Below are positions 1-8,017 of a DNA stretch of 20,068 bases, piece by piece (within the stretch, counting starts at the first letter, position 1; the number at the start of each line of letters is the position of its first letter). This stretch comes from a virus: positions 1 through 20,068 of the IMG/VR virus record IMGVR_UViG_3300035698_008476. One strand, 5' to 3'. Below the pieces are notes generated by a model, which was given only the letters and a program-made list of their open reading frames with translations, searched no databases and was not told where the DNA came from. A program made the position numbers and the translations under genes.

Positions 1-336
1 CTCCCTATCAACAGCATCAGCGGCGTCACCATCAATAATCGTGTACTCGTCGCTTTCTGCGGTCAATACCATAAAGTCCGTAGTGGCTGTCATGTCGCCT
101 ATACCGATTTCGGTGTTGAGGAAGTTTTCAGTAGCGCAAGCTGCACCTGTCCCGAAATCAGCGTCATCGCAACCAGCCAACGTAGCCGATGGGTCTCTGA
201 TTATAACATGGGTTATAATAGCCCTCTTTCCGGCTGGTACTGTGTAAAGTATTGTCTTAGTAGTCGCGGCGTTCATATCAACACCCGTCTTTGTACCAAG
301 CAACATTATTCCTTTTTCTTTAGCATCTACTGCCAT
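1..336 (-). CDS. Virion-associated jelly-roll-like protein, partial (runs off left edge)
   Basis: An open frame of 112 codons begins at ATG 334-336 and is still open at position 1, so the C-terminus is missing. The start overlaps the TAA of the tail-spike continuation by one base (TAATG), and GGAG lies ten bases upstream, so translation is probably coupled to the spike. Around residues 32-45 it carries a VPAGKRAIITHVIIR segment followed by a short loop and a FGTG motif. I associate this pattern with small beta-rich phage tail or neck proteins. The same PAGK-x-L-x-I-T-x-V-I-I signature appears in the gene at 7051-7431, which suggests a shared fold. Its first 15 bases are identical to those of the gene at 7443-7784. 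The exact role is unknown; a tail-tip or decoration protein is inferred from position next to the spike. Confidence 0.75.
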   Translation of the reverse strand, partial: MAVDAKEKGIMLLGTKTGVDMNAATTKTILYTVPAGKRAIITHVIIRDPSATLAGCDDADFGTGAACATENFLNTEIGIGDMTATTDFMVLTAESDEYTIIDGDAADAVDRE

Positions 337-767
337 TATAAAGTCTCCACATAAGTTAATTCGTCATTTTCCCATAACATATATTGGTTCTCGTAACTCA
401 TTTTGTGTTCTTCGTAACCACCGTAATAGGTTATTGTGTGGTCTGTGGTTCCGTTCTCTTCCATTTTTGTTGTGTATCGCAACTTACCGGGCAATCTAAT
501 CGTGTCATCGTGAGAAGTGGTCTCGAACTCTATATAATTGCCTGTTCCCGCATATATCTGCTGCATCCATAAATCACAATACGAGGTCTGTGATAAATGC
601 AGGGCCGGGCCTGTGGTAACACTGGTCCAACTGCCGGGGAGTACGGTAAATAGTGTAGCAGTTGTACTACCCGTGTCCCCTAACCGGATACCCGGCAAAG
701 AGGCCGCACCGTTCGCCCAAATATGTAACGAACCGGCGGAACACTGTTTAAGCCAAAAACCACCGTC
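336..767 (-). CDS. C-terminal part of tail spike in the +1 frame (no start of its own)
   Basis: This 143-codon segment directly continues the 766-2214 spike in the +1 frame. Its frame is open from 809 down to TAA 336-338 and has no ATG near its beginning. The only candidate start, TTG at 696-698, has no clear ribosome binding site and would cut into a sensible domain. The protein is beta-rich and aromatic, with DGGFWLK at the junction and PGIRLGDTG about 40 residues later, as expected for the end of a beta-helix spike and its C-terminal trimerisation or receptor domain. Its stop overlaps the next ATG (TAATG), a sign that this frame really is translated. It is either joined by +1 frameshifting at ATT-TGA-C or is a broken gene caused by a one-base change between 769 and 809. 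Confidence 0.6.
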   Translation of the reverse strand, partial: DGGFWLKQCSAGSLHIWANGAASLPGIRLGDTGSTTATLFTVLPGSWTSVTTGPALHLSQTSYCDLWMQQIYAGTGNYIEFETTSHDDTIRLPGKLRYTTKMEENGTTDHTITYYGGYEEHKMSYENQYMLWENDELTYVETL

Positions 768-2214
768 AAATTGGTATGGACACAGAACCTCTAATGTGGT
801 CAGACAAATCTATCAATACTCCCCATCCGTTATCAACTCCGCTACTCTGCATTATCGATAAATTGTCAAAACATATAGTGGTTTTATCGCTACCCGTTAC
901 CGAAACACCCGTATCGGCACAGCCTCGTAGTCTTCCGCTCAATGTCGTTTCAGCTGAACCAGTACCGCTTGAGTCGATAATAACAGCCTCGGCGGAAGAT
1001 GTTTCGCATTGCAAATGAACATGGCTGGTTATCTGAAGGTCTGCGGATTCTTTCTTGTAGTGGGTTGCGTTGGTATGACCTGAAACAAATAAAGTGTTCT
1101 CGTCAGGAGTATCGGCACCATCAGCCCGCTCCAAAACACCAATAGTACAATCGGTGGCCTTCAGGAACATTACATTGGCCTCTGTGTTCCCCTCAACTAC
1201 TATGCCGGTATCACACTCCTCTGCCATTACATTTATCCAGCCGGCGGAATGTTTTAAGCCCTGTAAAACTATTCCTTCAACGGCTGTGTTGTTGTCCATA
1301 TTACCGTCAACTTTAATGAATACAGTTACATCGACATCGGCGGCTACATCTATTTTTAGAACCGCCGTCTGGTCGGAACTGTCCTCCTGTCTGATAGTAG
1401 CACCCGGTCCCCATATAGTACCGGCGGCATCCATTGTGATTTGCGTATCAACCTCATAAATACCGGGTGGGAAGAACACCGTTCCGCCCACCAGTTCAGC
1501 GGCATCAACAGCAGCCTGAATAGCAGTAGCGTTTGTCGCTCCCGTCTCCGCCGTTCCTGCACCGTAAGCAATAACATCGTGCCAGAACCCTTTTATTCTA
1601 AGGTCTCCGAATGTGGCGGTGTCGGTTATACCAAGACTAAGCAATGTCCTAGGGGCGGCGGTGGTGGCGGCCTCGGCTATACTCGACCCCGTGGCGGTAA
1701 AAGTGACCGCGCCGGTTTCAACAGAAACCGAAGCCGTAGGCGTACCAGCGGCATCAAAGGTAAGATTCTTACTTGCACGGTCAACGGAATTGGGTAAGGT
1801 TGTTATGGACGTTGCGGCATCGGTATCAGGAAACACCAAAGACCTTGCTATGGCATCGGAGTTTTCGATAATTAGCTTGGTGTTCTTATCAAAAGCATCT
1901 TCTACATTTTCTGCATTAAACGAACCACCTGCCGTCAAATCCAATGCCTGCGTCATGGGGGTATTGCGGATTATATGTATCTGGTAAGTAGCTGCAATAA
2001 ACGGAGTTACAGTAGTTATAGAACCACCGTCATCCCCGTTATTGGTTACAGTGTAATCGGTGGTTTCTGCCATTGCTGTTTCAACACCGGTAGTAATCAG
2101 TCTCTTGATCACTGTAATATCACTATTGCTGGTTATAGGAAAAAGAAAAGGTATCTCCTGTTCCGCAGCCGTTCCTAATATTGATGTTCTGTTTGTTTGG
2201 TTAGATATTGTCAT
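766..2214 (-). CDS. Tail spike or fibre: T7-fibre-like N-terminus plus pectate-lyase-like beta-helix
   Basis: The 482-residue protein has two recognisable parts. Residues about 1-125 resemble the N-terminal virion-binding domain of T7 tail fibre gp17: a TDYTV segment, then VTPFIAATYQIHIIRNTP and a run ending ENVEDAFDKNTKLI, typical of that family. From about residue 205 a pectate-lyase-3-like start follows (a DVIAYGAG element, TAIQAAVDAA, GGTVFFPPGIYEV), then repeated short beta strands of a right-handed parallel beta-helix. Such spikes bind and often degrade host surface polysaccharide; no catalytic residues can be assigned by eye. It overlaps the upstream tubular-protein gene by four bases (ATGA), showing coupling. 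The TGA at 766-768 falls inside beta-helix-like sequence and the protein appears to continue in the +1 frame, so 482 residues is probably a truncated form. Confidence 0.85.
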   Translation of the reverse strand: MTISNQTNRTSILGTAAEQEIPFLFPITSNSDITVIKRLITTGVETAMAETTDYTVTNNGDDGGSITTVTPFIAATYQIHIIRNTPMTQALDLTAGGSFNAENVEDAFDKNTKLIIENSDAIARSLVFPDTDAATSITTLPNSVDRASKNLTFDAAGTPTASVSVETGAVTFTATGSSIAEAATTAAPRTLLSLGITDTATFGDLRIKGFWHDVIAYGAGTAETGATNATAIQAAVDAAELVGGTVFFPPGIYEVDTQITMDAAGTIWGPGATIRQEDSSDQTAVLKIDVAADVDVTVFIKVDGNMDNNTAVEGIVLQGLKHSAGWINVMAEECDTGIVVEGNTEANVMFLKATDCTIGVLERADGADTPDENTLFVSGHTNATHYKKESADLQITSHVHLQCETSSAEAVIIDSSGTGSAETTLSGRLRGCADTGVSVTGSDKTTICFDNLSIMQSSGVDNGWGVLIDLSDHIRGSVSIPI

Positions 2215-4775
2215 CGTTCTGTTACCTCAATTTTTGGAATAATGGCCCGAACCGTACAAGGGAATGGGCCTGAACCTGTAATTACAAACGGGTCTTCTGT
2301 ACTGAAACCACCGTCAAAATCAGCCTCTAAATCTCCTGTGTATAATTCCGGTGGACTATCGTAATCTTCCCTGACGGGCCAATCAAAATCATGCGTATCA
2401 ACTCCATCGCCATACTGTGCGCCATAGGTCTCGTAAAAGCTGACAACAAGTTCCGGTATCTTCTTTTTCCTGCCGTGCGTAGTGCCTTTGCTTGTATTGA
2501 CGTCTAACCTCATCGGTGAAACTTTATAGGTATAAGGCAATCCGATGTGGACGGTATCAGCCGCTTCGTCTATTGTTATTTCGCCGTTAAGAACTGTTTT
2601 ACTTGCCTGTTCAGCACCATCAGCTAATATAATTACCGTCTCACCCTCAAGGTGGTCTAAACCAACTATGGTAGTTCTAAGCCAAATCGGATAGTCAGTT
2701 ACGGTATCTTCTTTTTCCTTACGTGGGTATCGATGCTTCACTGCCGTTATCCCGCAATCTACAAAAAAGGCATCCGAACTATCCGAACCCCAATCCCTTG
2801 ATTGCATTGTCTCGATATACCTTACGGTAGAACCATTTATCGTCCGGCAAACAGTTAATGTTATCCTGTCCTCAGTCGTTTGCGGAGTTACACACACCGA
2901 TTCAGCTATACCGTTTCCACCTAACGGGTGTTCGGCGAAAGCAACTACATTCTGCCGTCTCTCGTAAGTCATTGAAATAAGATATGGACTATTAGCAATA
3001 GTGAACCAAACGATAAAGTCAGGTCTCTTTTGAATCGCTACACTTGTTATACCACCGGAAGTTATATTCTCTGCCAAGGCCGTCAAGTCTGTCGAGACAT
3101 ATTTCTGTTCGCTGTCATTCCAGGCATACTCCATTATATTTCGATCTACGTAATCAATGAATAATATCGCTTCACCAACATTAAACGCCTGTAAATTCGT
3201 ACTCCCTATCGCCGTTTGCTGCTTCATCGCCCAATTATCTTTCGGGGTAATAGGTTTATTCTCCAAAGGTGAACCTATCCGCCATTCATCATCCGTTGTT
3301 CCGGCGGCGAGAACGTCAAGGGCTGCAAGCCATCTACCTCTTGCCGCCGTAGGAAGATTTAAGGAAAAGGCCGAAGAATCCAATGTTCCAGACTCGAATT
3401 CTTCAAACTGGCCGGTAGCACTTAAATCTATTCTCTGTGCATCTTCGTTAGTAAAACCATACACCGCTCTTTCTTCAAAGAACGTTATCGCAGTGGGCCA
3501 GCCTTTTACATCAGACCATGCACCTTCGGCCCATCTTTTAGTTGCATCGTGTTCGTTTGAGGCCACTATTGCGGTAGCTGTTGCCTTAGTTGCGGAAGTA
3601 AAAGCGGTTATCTTAAAAATGCTGTCCTGTGTACTCTTGTCAACGGTAAAATCAGCCTCTATAGTACCGTCCGTATAAGATGAACAGTACATCTGGTATT
3701 GGATACCGTTGACATCTTCAGTGTCGCTCTTCTGGACCGTTCTTGAGCCTACACTGTTCGTCATTGTGGAAACATAAGTCCTGAACGTCTCCCAATTAGT
3801 ACCATCCTCAAGTCTGCGTATCTCAAAAGTAGCATCCCAATGACCATTGGCATTGCAAGTCCAAGCATCCTTCACGTCTATTGCCTCACCTATAACACCC
3901 TCAGCAACACAGCTGGCTTTTGTTACGGTCTTTTCTCTTTTGCTGGTAAGTTTGAACAATGCGTCAACATGACCGGCATCAAAAACATCGCTCGAAGCGG
4001 TTAAAGTTACCACCCCGCCGTCAACCATTATCTGACCATCATCTGTCCCATCGGCAACCGTCTCATTGGTATAAAATGTCAAGGTCGTACCTGTGTAATC
4101 TGTGGCGTATGTGGTAGTGGAATCATGGACTGTAAAAGCACCATCGTTGCCGGTAGAATTGGTTATATAAAACCTCTTGTTCGGTGGAAATAAAGAGGAT
4201 ATATCGGTTGTGCTTGTCATTGTGAACTTGCCGGTATTTTTTGCACCGGCAGTTGCCGTCTTCACCGTATATCCTGTAACGGCAATAGTAATATCATCAT
4301 CTTCTTCAATATCATTCCGCTCTAAAAACGGTCCGTCTTTGAAACTTATCTTTTCCAGTACAAAGTCAGTTACCGATACCCTTGATAGTTTTCTCGGAGC
4401 ATAAGACAAATGAGTAATCCACATCACATCTGCTGATTGCTCGAATTGAAGCTCGAACAAGTCGGCTTCAAGGTAAGGTGAGGTCAGGGTTTTGACAACC
4501 TCACCGTCATAATATACCCTTATATTCTGGTCTGCAAATTCAAGTTCGTATGCAACTGTTGACGAATAAGTAAAATCAACCATTCGGGACTTCTTATCGT
4601 TATACATACAGTTCGCGGTGTACTTCGTCCCCGGTCTCCGCGTTAGAGGTCCGTAAATAAGCGGTATCATATTATCTATCCAGCGACAACCAGCCGAAAA
4701 CTTTTCTATATCCGCCCTTGCATCTATGAGTGGTGTCAGCTTGCCGGAGTTCATTGATATTACAGGGTATCTCAT
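2211..4775 (-). CDS. Tail tubular protein B-like (T7 gp12-type nozzle protein)
   Basis: This is an 854-residue protein. The N-terminus has the pattern seen in gp12-type podovirus tail nozzle proteins and their relatives: a short lead, GKLTPLIDARADIEKFSAGCR, then NMIPLIYGPLTRRPGT, followed by beta-rich sequence with FTYSSTVAYELEF and an IRVYYDGE element. These proteins form the hexameric nozzle at the distal end of the tail, through which DNA exits and to which spikes attach. The gene sits two steps downstream of the gp11-like gene and directly upstream of the spike, the expected order. The start ATG lies right after the stop of the preceding gene. Residues about 165-400 look like inserted Ig-like or beta-sandwich domains, making it longer than T7 gp12. 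The alternative name 'phage stabilisation-like structural protein' would describe the same role. Confidence 0.8.
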   Translation of the reverse strand: MRYPVISMNSGKLTPLIDARADIEKFSAGCRWIDNMIPLIYGPLTRRPGTKYTANCMYNDKKSRMVDFTYSSTVAYELEFADQNIRVYYDGEVVKTLTSPYLEADLFELQFEQSADVMWITHLSYAPRKLSRVSVTDFVLEKISFKDGPFLERNDIEEDDDITIAVTGYTVKTATAGAKNTGKFTMTSTTDISSLFPPNKRFYITNSTGNDGAFTVHDSTTTYATDYTGTTLTFYTNETVADGTDDGQIMVDGGVVTLTASSDVFDAGHVDALFKLTSKREKTVTKASCVAEGVIGEAIDVKDAWTCNANGHWDATFEIRRLEDGTNWETFRTYVSTMTNSVGSRTVQKSDTEDVNGIQYQMYCSSYTDGTIEADFTVDKSTQDSIFKITAFTSATKATATAIVASNEHDATKRWAEGAWSDVKGWPTAITFFEERAVYGFTNEDAQRIDLSATGQFEEFESGTLDSSAFSLNLPTAARGRWLAALDVLAAGTTDDEWRIGSPLENKPITPKDNWAMKQQTAIGSTNLQAFNVGEAILFIDYVDRNIMEYAWNDSEQKYVSTDLTALAENITSGGITSVAIQKRPDFIVWFTIANSPYLISMTYERRQNVVAFAEHPLGGNGIAESVCVTPQTTEDRITLTVCRTINGSTVRYIETMQSRDWGSDSSDAFFVDCGITAVKHRYPRKEKEDTVTDYPIWLRTTIVGLDHLEGETVIILADGAEQASKTVLNGEITIDEAADTVHIGLPYTYKVSPMRLDVNTSKGTTHGRKKKIPELVVSFYETYGAQYGDGVDTHDFDWPVREDYDSPPELYTGDLEADFDGGFSTEDPFVITGSGPFPCTVRAIIPKIEVTER

Positions 4776-5225
4776 TTATTCCTTTGTTTTATATATATTA
4801 GTCGTAAGTGTAACCTTTTTGCTTACAATGCCTATCTGGTCCGACAAATCTTCCAGCGTATCACCGTCTGCACCTATAACTTCATCATCAATTTTTGTTT
4901 CCATAGTTGACATATCTATTTCAGCAGTACCATCCCAATGTATTACACCACGTCCAAGTCTTAAATCACCGTTAGCAGGATTAGCTCCTTCCTGCCAATA
5001 AACCGTTACCTTATATACTCCTGCTGCTATGTTGGTACTTGCATCAAAACTTCCTACAAAATGACCACCGGCACCATTTTCTGTCATTGTTACATCATAA
5101 GTATCGGCAGCAATCCATGCCTCGTCAGACGAACCGTCAGTAACAAATACATTGCCGTCGGTTTGGAACCTACAGGCATATAATGTTTCACCACTCGTAA
5201 AGTCATAGGATATTTCATTGGCCAT
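4776..5225 (-). CDS. Small beta-rich virion protein between tail tubular genes
   Basis: A 149-residue protein starts after AAGGG at a good distance. It opens with a YDFTSGETLYACRFQTDGNVF segment, then GVYKVTVYWQEG and a WDGTAEID motif, followed by a helical tail near residues 110-140. I have seen this arrangement (a beta-sandwich head with TLYA, GxYxVTVY and a G-x-x-x-WDG element) in uncharacterised phage structural proteins lying beside tail genes. No function is known to me. Its position between gp11-like and gp12-like genes suggests a tail or adaptor component. It is packed end to end with the next gene: the stop and the next ATG are adjacent. Confidence 0.7.
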   Translation of the reverse strand: MANEISYDFTSGETLYACRFQTDGNVFVTDGSSDEAWIAADTYDVTMTENGAGGHFVGSFDASTNIAAGVYKVTVYWQEGANPANGDLRLGRGVIHWDGTAEIDMSTMETKIDDEVIGADGDTLEDLSDQIGIVSKKVTLTTNIYKTKE

Positions 5226-5234
5226 CAGTACCCT

Positions 5235-5825
5235 TTAAGTATATCGAGCATCATTCCATGTCTCTAATCCGTATTGGCCTATCGTATTGGTTTCCTGTGC
5301 ATCCATAGCCCTGATAGCGGGCATTGCATAAGCAATGTCCTTCCTTATCGCTTCCCGAACATCCTCATCGTTTCCGGCCAGAGGCCCCACAAGCTGCAAT
5401 TCCAATTCCAAGACAAGCAATTTAACAAACAACGGGTCAAATTCGGTTGGGTCTGTAACTTTCCTGGTATACCGGATTTCCATTGTCGAATCGTTGGTTA
5501 AAAGCCGTTGCCCCTCAATTGCATAAGACCATAAGTTCTCATCAGAAATACTGTTCTCGTAAATTGACCTCATCGCCATAAAGTCATTCGGAAGTATGAA
5601 CTGATTGTCCCACTCAAAGTCAGGGTCAGTAGTGTCCTGCACCAAAGTCACTCTTGCAGCGGCAAATCGCCACTTGTGAGAACGCAAAAGGGCATCCCTG
5701 GTAGGTTCGTAAAACTCCCTGCACCAGATAGCTCTTGGGGTAGTGTCAGTCTCAAAGTTGTTTATTCTTTTATCGCCAAACCTTGCAAGAGCCTGGTTGC
5801 AGATGCTTGTTTCCGACAATGCCAT
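5235..5825 (-). CDS. Tail tubular protein A-like (T7 gp11-type adaptor)
   Basis: This 196-residue, mostly helical protein matches the gp11-type tail adaptor pattern: LSETSICNQALARFG at the N-terminus, then a CREFYEPTRDALLRSHKWRFA segment, ILPNDFMAM, and a long C-terminal helix region. Such proteins form a ring under the portal that joins the connector to the gp12-type nozzle. The start follows a perfect AAGGAGG seven bases upstream, one of the strongest ribosome binding sites in the window. The length agrees with T7 gp11 (about 196 residues). Confidence 0.88.
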   Translation of the reverse strand: MALSETSICNQALARFGDKRINNFETDTTPRAIWCREFYEPTRDALLRSHKWRFAAARVTLVQDTTDPDFEWDNQFILPNDFMAMRSIYENSISDENLWSYAIEGQRLLTNDSTMEIRYTRKVTDPTEFDPLFVKLLVLELELQLVGPLAGNDEDVREAIRKDIAYAMPAIRAMDAQETNTIGQYGLETWNDARYT

Positions 5826-5826
5826 A

Positions 5827-6012
5827 TCAAGCCTCCTTGATAACTACTTTTAGTTCATTTCCGGTCTGTATCAGAAACGCCAACGCCGCTGAATTTTCTG
5901 CATCTACATGAAAACCTTTACGGAAAGTAATATGGTCTCCGTTTGTTCGGGTGCGGAACTGGCATTGGTCGGCTTTTACAATGAAAACACATTTATCTTT
6001 TATTTCCGCCAT
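5827..6012 (-). CDS. Small hypothetical protein upstream of tail adaptor
   Basis: A 61-residue protein with pattern FRTRTNGDHITFRKGFHVDAENSA and a following AALAFLIQTG segment. It looks like a small beta-beta-alpha module, similar to short phage proteins that precede head-tail genes. I do not recognise a function. It ends two bases before the ATG of the gp11-like gene, so it is almost certainly in the same transcription unit. AGGATAAATCA precedes the ATG and gives a weak ribosome binding site. Confidence 0.65.
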   Translation of the reverse strand: MAEIKDKCVFIVKADQCQFRTRTNGDHITFRKGFHVDAENSAALAFLIQTGNELKVVIKEA

Positions 6013-6021
6013 TGATTTATC

Positions 6022-6441
6022 CTAAGAAATTGGTTTGTCGCCAGTGAAACCTTCAATATAAACAAACGCGGCTGTATAATAGCCGCCACCGCTTTTCCCA
6101 CTCAAATCCAGCGCCTTGTTGTCCGTTACCTTTAACGGGTATTTGAAATCTTTCGAGAAAGTTGACTGACCTCCCGCTTGTAACTGGACTGGGCCAAAAA
6201 CTTCCGCACCGATACCATCTATAAGTGTTAGTTTGCAGTCTATCAAATAATTATGTTCAGCTGAAGCTACTAATCCCATAGTTACGTGCGTAAGGTACGT
6301 TGCACTTTTTATTCTTGTCGGTGCGGCTTTTAACTCGATATTCAAAGTTGAAAAATCACTCGAATGATAATTGACCGCCCAAGGCCCGGTTCTTACGTGG
6401 GTTATTTCCTGTACCACTGTTGGTGTATTAGTTGTAGCCAT
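6022..6441 (-). CDS. Putative virion decoration protein, paralogue of the 7051-7431 product
   Basis: The start chosen is ATG 6439-6441, giving 139 residues. An ATG 20 codons further upstream would add an unlikely hydrophobic lead and lie deep inside the upstream gene. The chosen start overlaps the glycosyltransferase C-terminus by 14 bases. The protein is beta-rich. Its C-terminal third (FKYPLKVTDNKALDL, then AAFVYIEGFTG) closely parallels the end of the 7051-7431 protein (FEQPLKVVSNKALAV, then YVYVEGYTATG), so the two are related by duplication. A jelly-roll or beta-sandwich virion surface protein is inferred from this pattern and from position; no function is known. Confidence 0.7.
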   Translation of the reverse strand: MATTNTPTVVQEITHVRTGPWAVNYHSSDFSTLNIELKAAPTRIKSATYLTHVTMGLVASAEHNYLIDCKLTLIDGIGAEVFGPVQLQAGGQSTFSKDFKYPLKVTDNKALDLSGKSGGGYYTAAFVYIEGFTGDKPIS

Positions 6442-7036
6442 TACCCACCATAGAAAATAAACTTTTGTAGTTAAAGTGGTCGCATACAATCGTAGGGTCA
6501 ACCATTATGTCGTAACCGGCCTCTATCGCAATTCTACTGAAGTATTCATCTTCGCCTTCGTCGAAACACTTACCATTGTCATCAATGTCTTTATAGATTA
6601 TCTTGAAGGGAGATTTCCCTAACTTCTCAAGAACTTCTCTTTTTATGAGAAGCGTTGACCCACCTATCGCTGTGGCTTTTATTAACTTATCTCCGAGCGG
6701 TTCTCTCGCGCTTTTCCACCAATCGCCGGTCTTAAACGACCATACTAATCCGTTTGCCATCATTGGGTAAATACCAGCCACGATAGGCAGATCATAATCA
6801 ACAAGTTTTTTCAAAGTACCTTCAGGCGGAACAACGTCAGAGTCCATAAAGTACAAGTGGGTTACGGCAGGGTCTTTGAGTGCTTGGTGCGCAAATGAAC
6901 TGCGCCCGACACCGGCATCCCTCGAACTTGCATATCCCCACTTAACGTCCGGGCGCATCGACTCTGCCGAACAGTATGCCGCTGTACGAACATCTATCGT
7001 AAAGTTCTTGTCAACCGGTACACCAATGACAATCAT
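6428..7036 (-). CDS. GT-A-fold glycosyltransferase-like protein
   Basis: The start chosen is ATG 7034-7036, preceded by AGGGAG ten bases upstream. A longer frame begins at 7108, but its extra 24 residues overlap the previous gene and are Cys-rich nonsense-like. The 202-residue product shows GT-A glycosyltransferase features: an N-terminal VIGVPVDKNF strand, a CSAESM region, a metal-binding DSD at residues 65-67 in LYFMDSDVVPPEG, an AGIYPMM segment, GGSTLLIKREVLEKLG near 125-140, GEDEYFSRIAIEAGYDI at 161-177, and a late DHF at 186-188. GEDEYF is the likely acidic acceptor motif. The donor and target sugar cannot be told. Lying between two related virion genes, it may modify a virion protein; that is inference. 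It could instead act on host or phage DNA or host surface. Confidence 0.82.
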   Translation of the reverse strand: MIVIGVPVDKNFTIDVRTAAYCSAESMRPDVKWGYASSRDAGVGRSSFAHQALKDPAVTHLYFMDSDVVPPEGTLKKLVDYDLPIVAGIYPMMANGLVWSFKTGDWWKSAREPLGDKLIKATAIGGSTLLIKREVLEKLGKSPFKIIYKDIDDNGKCFDEGEDEYFSRIAIEAGYDIMVDPTIVCDHFNYKSLFSMVGNGYN

Positions 7037-7050
7037 TGATATATTGCTCC

Positions 7051-7431
7051 CTAACCAGTAGCAGTATAACCTTCTACATAAACATACACAGACCCAGCCG
7101 CTGCACATTTTACCGCCAATGCTTTATTTGATACAACTTTCAATGGTTGCTCAAATTTCCAACTAATAAGATTTGCAGTTAATGTACCAGAGAGCCATGG
7201 CCCGAACAGCAATGTAGCGTCGCCGTCCTGTAACCGAGGGAAAGCATCTGCATCATAAGCCGTTTGGATTATCACGCCTGTTATATATAGTGCCTTACCG
7301 GCACCTGGTGCAGCAACTATATCAATAGCAGCTGAAGCATCTGCGTCTGTGCCGGTAAATGTCCAATATGTTTTCCCCATAAAAGAACCGTTTTCTGTCC
7401 TTGTAGGGGTGGCATTTGTATCAAAGGCCAT
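7051..7431 (-). CDS. Putative virion decoration protein, paralogue of the 6022-6441 product
   Basis: A 126-residue protein with AAGGAG upstream of its ATG. The middle has APGAGKALYITGVIIQ, then an FGPWLSGTL loop; the end has FEQPLKVVSNKALAVKC and VYVYVEGYTATG. The pattern of alternating short strands suggests a beta-sandwich or jelly-roll of the kind used in phage decoration and tail-surface proteins. Its C-terminal third matches the protein at 6022-6441, and its PAGK-type segment matches the partial protein at 1-336, so at least three genes here share pieces of one fold. It ends 14 bases before the glycosyltransferase start. Confidence 0.7.
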   Translation of the reverse strand: MAFDTNATPTRTENGSFMGKTYWTFTGTDADASAAIDIVAAPGAGKALYITGVIIQTAYDADAFPRLQDGDATLLFGPWLSGTLTANLISWKFEQPLKVVSNKALAVKCAAAGSVYVYVEGYTATG

Positions 7432-7442
7432 AACTTATCTCC

Positions 7443-7784
7443 TTACGTTATATGTTGTTGTGGGTATAGTGATTGTGCACACGCGGCCCTGTTAAGTGCA
7501 ACTGTAGCGGCCCCTGCGACACCAGCACCATCGAGTGATACTCTTGTCGCTACGGCGTATTTCGGAAAAGTTACATTAGTAGCATAATTTACAATTCCGA
7601 AACCCTCACTTGCGGAAGATAATGCAGTCGCTACGGTCAATCCTGCGCTTGTGTGATTTTCTACCGCAAACGCTGCGGCCATTTCGTGTAAATCTTCCCA
7701 AGTCATTTCTTCTACGGATTTGTGTGGATTCTCTTTAACCCAAAACAGAAATCCCCAAAATGTGTCGTCAGCATCTACTGCCAT
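7443..7784 (-). CDS. Hypothetical virion-cluster protein
   Basis: A 113-residue protein following AAGGAG. The N-terminal half is acidic and helical with many aromatic residues (FWGFLFWVKENP, then EEMTWEDLHEMAAAFA). The C-terminal half is small-residue-rich and probably beta. I do not recognise the family. Its first five codons and the ribosome binding site are nearly identical to those of the gene at 1-336 (both start ATGGCAGTAGATGCT), although the proteins diverge straight after. It sits between head and tail genes, which suggests a structural role. Confidence 0.65.
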   Translation of the reverse strand: MAVDADDTFWGFLFWVKENPHKSVEEMTWEDLHEMAAAFAVENHTSAGLTVATALSSASEGFGIVNYATNVTFPKYAVATRVSLDGAGVAGAATVALNRAACAQSLYPQQHIT

Positions 7785-7795
7785 GATAAAACTCC

Positions 7796-8017
7796 TTAAT
7801 CAATTAAGTTTCCGGCCTCGTCTCTGGGCCATAAGTTTAGTTTCGTTTCACCTACACCACCAAAGATACGTATCTTCGGTGGGTCTTTCGGTTGACCGTC
7901 CCTGTCGGTATAACCGGCCTTGTAAGTACGATGGTTAATTTCATCTTGTGGAACAGGTTTGTCAAACGATGTAATATCGCCATCGCTATGTCCTCTTGCT
8001 CGCTTTAAGATTTCCAA
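7796..8017 (-). CDS. Small hypothetical phage protein (TTG start)
   Basis: A 73-residue, charged, proline-rich protein. Its frame starts at TTG 8015-8017 with GAAAGG eight bases upstream. It lies inside the last codons of the 56-residue zinc-ribbon gene, overlapping by 13 bases in another frame. Features seen are FDKPVPQDEINHRTYKAGY in the middle and GGVGETKLNLWPRDEAGNLID at the end. No family is recognised. The overlap and close spacing on both sides indicate it belongs to the same operon. Confidence 0.6.
   Translation of the reverse strand: MEILKRARGHSDGDITSFDKPVPQDEINHRTYKAGYTDRDGQPKDPPKIRIFGGVGETKLNLWPRDEAGNLID

Noticed and set aside
3157-3678. A 173-residue plus-strand frame inside the tail tubular B gene
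   Set aside because: Antisense shadow of a well recognised structural gene; no binding site.
7037-7108. Longer N-terminus for the glycosyltransferase
   Set aside because: The extra 24 residues overlap the preceding gene and are Cys-rich; the later ATG has AGGGAG.
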